Assembly: GCA_955652025.1 (NCBI GenBank)
Contig: CATPAO010000272.1
Location: forward strand, 1-9,257
DNA: 9,257 bases
Direction: 5' to 3'
Source: Casimicrobiaceae bacterium
Lineage (GTDB): Bacteria; Pseudomonadota; Gammaproteobacteria; Burkholderiales; Casimicrobiaceae
Numbering within the stretch: position 1 is the first letter of the stretch; every line of letters starts with the position of its first letter. Of the stretch, positions 7,273-9,257 are shown one piece after another. A model generated the notes under the pieces. That model had not been told where the DNA came from and did no database searches. It worked only from the letters and a program-made list of their open reading frames with translations. A program made the position numbers and the translations under genes.

Positions 7273-7297
7273 GCTTCGTCCTTCGTGCGGATAGGAA

Positions 7298-7314
7298 CGC
7301 GCGAACGTTGCGCG
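7298..7314. other. Weak GC hairpin between dehydrogenase stop and dctP-remnant start
   Basis: CGCGC (7298-7302) can pair with GCGCG (7310-7314) around a short loop that contains the palindrome AACGTT. It lies in the 51-nt gap after the dehydrogenase. There is no U-tract, so termination is not supported. It may be a minor processing or attenuation structure, or simply GC-rich chance. Confidence 0.25.
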
Positions 7315-7323
7315 CGCCCGTTG

Positions 7324-8349
7324 TCAGTTACATACGACCTGGACCTTCGTGCTCATGTTCTTGTCCGCGGCGGCGCGAAATGCGGCGACCGCGTCGGACA
7401 ACGGATACTGCCCCGACAGCAACGGCCGCACGTCGACACGACGCGTCGATAGATATGCGACCGCCCAGTCGAACTCGATGCCCCAGCGGAACGCACCGCG
7501 CAAATCGATTTCCTTCGCCATCACGTCGTTGACGACGAACGGCAACGGCTCGTGCGGCAGCGTGCCGACTTGCACGACGACGCCGCCTCGCTTGACCGCC
7601 GCCATGCAGGTTTTGAGCGCGTGGATGCTGCCGGACACCTCGTACGCGACGTCGAACTGCGGTTTCGCGAGCGCTTCCGCATCGCGTTGCGCGTGAAGCG
7701 CGACGTCGGCGCCCACCAGCGCCGCCTGCGCGAGCGGACGGTCCAGGATATCGGACACTGTGATCGTGCGCGCGCCGGCGAGCCGCGCCGCTTGCACGGT
7801 GACGCAGCCGATCGTTCCGGCGCCGGTGATCAGCACCGACTTGCCGAGCAACTCGCCACCGCGATTGACGGCGTGCAGGCCCACAGCCAGCGGCTCGGCG
7901 AATGCCAGCTCTCCGAGCGAGATATCGCCGCCCACCGGATAGCATTGCCGTTCTCCCATGACGAAGTATTCGCGGAACATGCCCTGGATGTGAGGAAACA
8001 GGCTCGCGCTGCCGAGAAATTTCATGTTCGCGCAGAGCTGTTCGCGTCCGTCGCGGCAGTAATCGCAGCGGCCGCAGGCGTGCGATGGACTGACGGCGAC
8101 CTTGTCACCCACTTTGACGCGCGTCACGCCGGCGCCGACTCGCGCGACGACCGCGGAAGCTTCGTGTCCCGGAATCAACGGCTCGCGCACGACGAAACTG
8201 CCGTTCCTGCCCTCGAAGTAGTAGTGCAGATCCGAGCCGCAGATTCCACCGGCACCGAGTTTCAGCAACACCTCGCCGGGTTGGATATCCGGGGTTTTCT
8301 CCTGCTCGATACGCAGGTCTTCCTTCGCGTGAATTTTGCAAGCCAGCAT
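7324..8349 (-). CDS. Zinc-dependent NAD(P) alcohol dehydrogenase, L-idonate 5-dehydrogenase-like
   Basis: Medium-chain dehydrogenase of 341 aa that oxidises a polyol or sugar acid. GGICGSDLHYYFEGRNGSF (34-52) closely resembles E. coli IdnD, which interconverts L-idonate and 5-keto-D-gluconate. Catalytic-zinc ligands are visible as Cys37, His62-Glu63 and Glu152. The structural-zinc cysteines are Cys92, Cys95, Cys98 and Cys106 in ACGRCDYCRDGREQLC. The Rossmann motif GAGTIG is at 176-181, and Asp200 at the end of the second strand favours NAD over NADP. The start at 8349 was chosen for GAGGAGACGAAC just upstream and for family length; the same frame is open further upstream but overlaps the regulator. 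It lies 20 nt downstream of the GntR gene, so the two are co-transcribed. Substrate within the idonate/galactitol/gulonate group is uncertain. Confidence 0.93.
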   Translation of the reverse strand: MLACKIHAKEDLRIEQEKTPDIQPGEVLLKLGAGGICGSDLHYYFEGRNGSFVVREPLIPGHEASAVVARVGAGVTRVKVGDKVAVSPSHACGRCDYCRDGREQLCANMKFLGSASLFPHIQGMFREYFVMGERQCYPVGGDISLGELAFAEPLAVGLHAVNRGGELLGKSVLITGAGTIGCVTVQAARLAGARTITVSDILDRPLAQAALVGADVALHAQRDAEALAKPQFDVAYEVSGSIHALKTCMAAVKRGGVVVQVGTLPHEPLPFVVNDVMAKEIDLRGAFRWGIEFDWAVAYLSTRRVDVRPLLSGQYPLSDAVAAFRAAADKNMSTKVQVVCN

Positions 8350-8369
8350 GTTCGTCTCCTCGCAACCGA

Positions 8370-9071
8370 CTAGTGGAGCGTGTCCCAACCCTTGCTGAAG
8401 CGCTTGTAGGCTTGATTCAAATGCCGCTGCATCGCGCTCCGCGCGGCGTTGGCGTCGCGCGATACGATCGCCTTCACGACCGCGTGATGTTCGGCGAGCG
8501 CCGCCTGCCACAACTCCGGTGCGTCGTAATGATGCTCGAGCTGCTTGTAGAGCGGACCGGTGCGCTCCTCCCATAGCATCTTCACCACGGCAACCAGCGC
8601 CCCGTTGCCGGTAGCTTCCGCGATGCGCAGATGGAACAGGCGGTCCTCGCCCAGCGGCTGCTTGCCGTCGACCGTTTCGCGCTCCATTTCCACCAACGCT
8701 TCCTCGATCGCGTGCAGTTGACCCTTTTTCGCCGACTTGGCGGCAAGTGCCGCGCATTCGCTTTCGATCACGTACCGCGCACGCAAGAGCTCGAACGGAC
8801 CCGCCGTCGCATCGGGACGCTGCGCGGCGCTCGTTCCACCGCCGGCCAGCACATAAATCCCCGAGCCGATGCGGACCTCGACCATCCCCTCGCTCTCGAG
8901 CGCGATCAGTGCTTCGCGCACCGAAGGTCGCGAAACCCCCAATTGCCTCGCGAGATCGCGCTCCGGCGGCAACCGCGCACCGGGCGGAAACTCGCCGCTT
9001 TTGATCAGGCCGCGAATCTGATCGGCGATTTGCCGGTACAACCGGCGGGGTTCGATGCTGTGGAACGGCAT
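8370..9071 (-). CDS. GntR-family transcriptional regulator, FadR/FCD subfamily
   Basis: DNA-binding repressor of 233 aa that probably senses a pathway intermediate and controls this operon. The winged helix occupies about residues 10-77 (RRLYRQIADQIRGLIKSG, then LPPERDLARQLGVSRPSVRE and SEGMVEVRIGSGIYV, all canonical). The all-helical FCD ligand domain spans about 92-225. Its likely metal/ligand residues are Asp143 and His147 (EDRLFHLRIAEATGN), His195 (AEHHAVVKAI) and His217 (MQRHLNQAY). Start: the ATG at 9071 (MPFHSIEPRR) gives the normal family length. The frame remains open upstream to the window edge but those codons overlap the promoter and operator, and there is no convincing Shine-Dalgarno, so the start is moderately certain. 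The gene is first in the operon, which fits autoregulation. Confidence 0.93.
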   Translation of the reverse strand: MPFHSIEPRRLYRQIADQIRGLIKSGEFPPGARLPPERDLARQLGVSRPSVREALIALESEGMVEVRIGSGIYVLAGGGTSAAQRPDATAGPFELLRARYVIESECAALAAKSAKKGQLHAIEEALVEMERETVDGKQPLGEDRLFHLRIAEATGNGALVAVVKMLWEERTGPLYKQLEHHYDAPELWQAALAEHHAVVKAIVSRDANAARSAMQRHLNQAYKRFSKGWDTLH

Positions 9072-9117
9072 GGGCGTCGGGAAAGAGACAACGCCCTCGC
9101 GGACGATTCGGACCGTA

Positions 9118-9146
9118 AGACTAATTCCCTGAGGGCAACTGGTCAA
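9118..9146 (-). promoter_or_regulatory. Putative sigma-70 promoter of the gntR-dehydrogenase operon
   Basis: On the minus strand TTGACC (9141-9146) is followed by 17 nt and then TAGTCT (9118-9123). The -35 box matches consensus at 5 of 6 positions; the -10 box is weaker (3 of 6). It lies about 47 nt upstream of the chosen gntR ATG. The -35 box forms part of the inverted repeat at 9138-9160, so a bound repressor would block RNA polymerase. Confidence 0.5.
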
Positions 9147-9160
9147 GTAGCATGACCAAT
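9138..9160. promoter_or_regulatory. Putative operator: inverted repeat ACTGGTCA-N7-TGACCAAT
   Basis: The arms ACTGGTCA (9138-9145) and TGACCAAT (9153-9160) are complementary at 7 of 8 positions, with perfect TGGTCA/TGACCA cores separated by 7 nt. FadR-type GntR regulators typically bind TGGT...ACCA palindromes, often with a shorter centre. Placement over the -35 box directly upstream of the regulator gene supports an autoregulatory operator. Upstream of it, 9161-9257 holds a GC-rich stretch with a small hairpin GGCGGC-GAT-GCCGCC (9227-9241) and no supportable gene. Confidence 0.6.
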
Positions 9161-9257
9161 TTTGGGAGCCCCGATTCGGCGTCGCTCGGCCGCCGGAGGT
9201 CCGACGCGCGACCGCGTTCGACACGGCGGCGATGCCGCCGGTCAACGCGCCCACGCG

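Noticed and set aside
5453..7294. A 613-codon open frame on the plus strand opposite uxaA and the chimeric remnant.
   Set aside because: It is rich in Arg, His and Ala, has no recognisable domain, and mirrors the GC-rich third positions of real minus-strand genes. It is an antisense shadow.
9161..9257. Possible divergent plus-strand gene starting with ATG at 9234 (MPPVNAPT).
   Set aside because: Only eight codons are visible, with no ribosome-binding site; the small hairpin GGCGGC-GAT-GCCGCC overlaps it. Not supportable.

Overview
All recognisable genes lie on the minus strand, so transcription runs from about 9120 down to 1. The high GC content, GC-rich third codon positions, protein style (an AQTKLKWA..YETSEP TRAP-receptor start, a UgpC/MalK-type ABC importer) and the type of GTCCCCGC...GCGGGGAC extragenic repeat suggest a proteobacterium, most likely a betaproteobacterium of the Burkholderiales. 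That placement is an inference. The window is one sugar or sugar-acid catabolic locus with visible damage.

In transcription order: (a) a FadR-type GntR regulator (8370-9071), preceded by a promoter whose -35 box lies inside an inverted repeat that looks like an operator; (b) a zinc-dependent NAD alcohol dehydrogenase of the L-idonate 5-dehydrogenase type (7324-8349), 20 nt downstream; (c) a chimeric wreck (6896-7272) in which the start of a TRAP-transporter receptor (dctP) joins directly to the C-terminus of a mandelate racemase/enolase-superfamily sugar-acid dehydratase, with a 1-nt frameshift in addition; (d) an intact altronate dehydratase-family (UxaA) enzyme (5354-6877); (e) a second promoter, then a carbohydrate ABC importer consisting of the periplasmic binding protein (3867-5246), a palindromic repeat in the 203-nt gap, a MalF-type permease (2785-3663), a MalG-type permease (1941-2777) and a UgpC/MalK-type ATPase (835-1911); (f) the first 260 codons of an IlvD/Edd-family sugar-acid dehydratase (1-781), cut by the window edge and interrupted by an in-frame TGA at codon 216.

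Read together, the locus should import a sugar or sugar acid, oxidise it (dehydrogenase) and dehydrate aldonates to 2-keto-3-deoxy acids (UxaA-type, enolase-type and IlvD-type dehydratases), under a GntR repressor that senses an intermediate. The exact substrate cannot be read from sequence. The most striking observation is that an ancestral TRAP importer plus an enolase-type dehydratase seem to have been removed by one internal deletion. The intact ABC importer remains as the only uptake system. The IlvD-type gene carries a separate nonsense codon. Whether these lesions are real decay or assembly/base-call errors is the main open question. No RNA gene, CRISPR array, insertion sequence or wholly unknown protein system was found. 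The longest gene-free stretches are about 203 nt (3664-3866) and 186 nt (9072-9257), and both are described.
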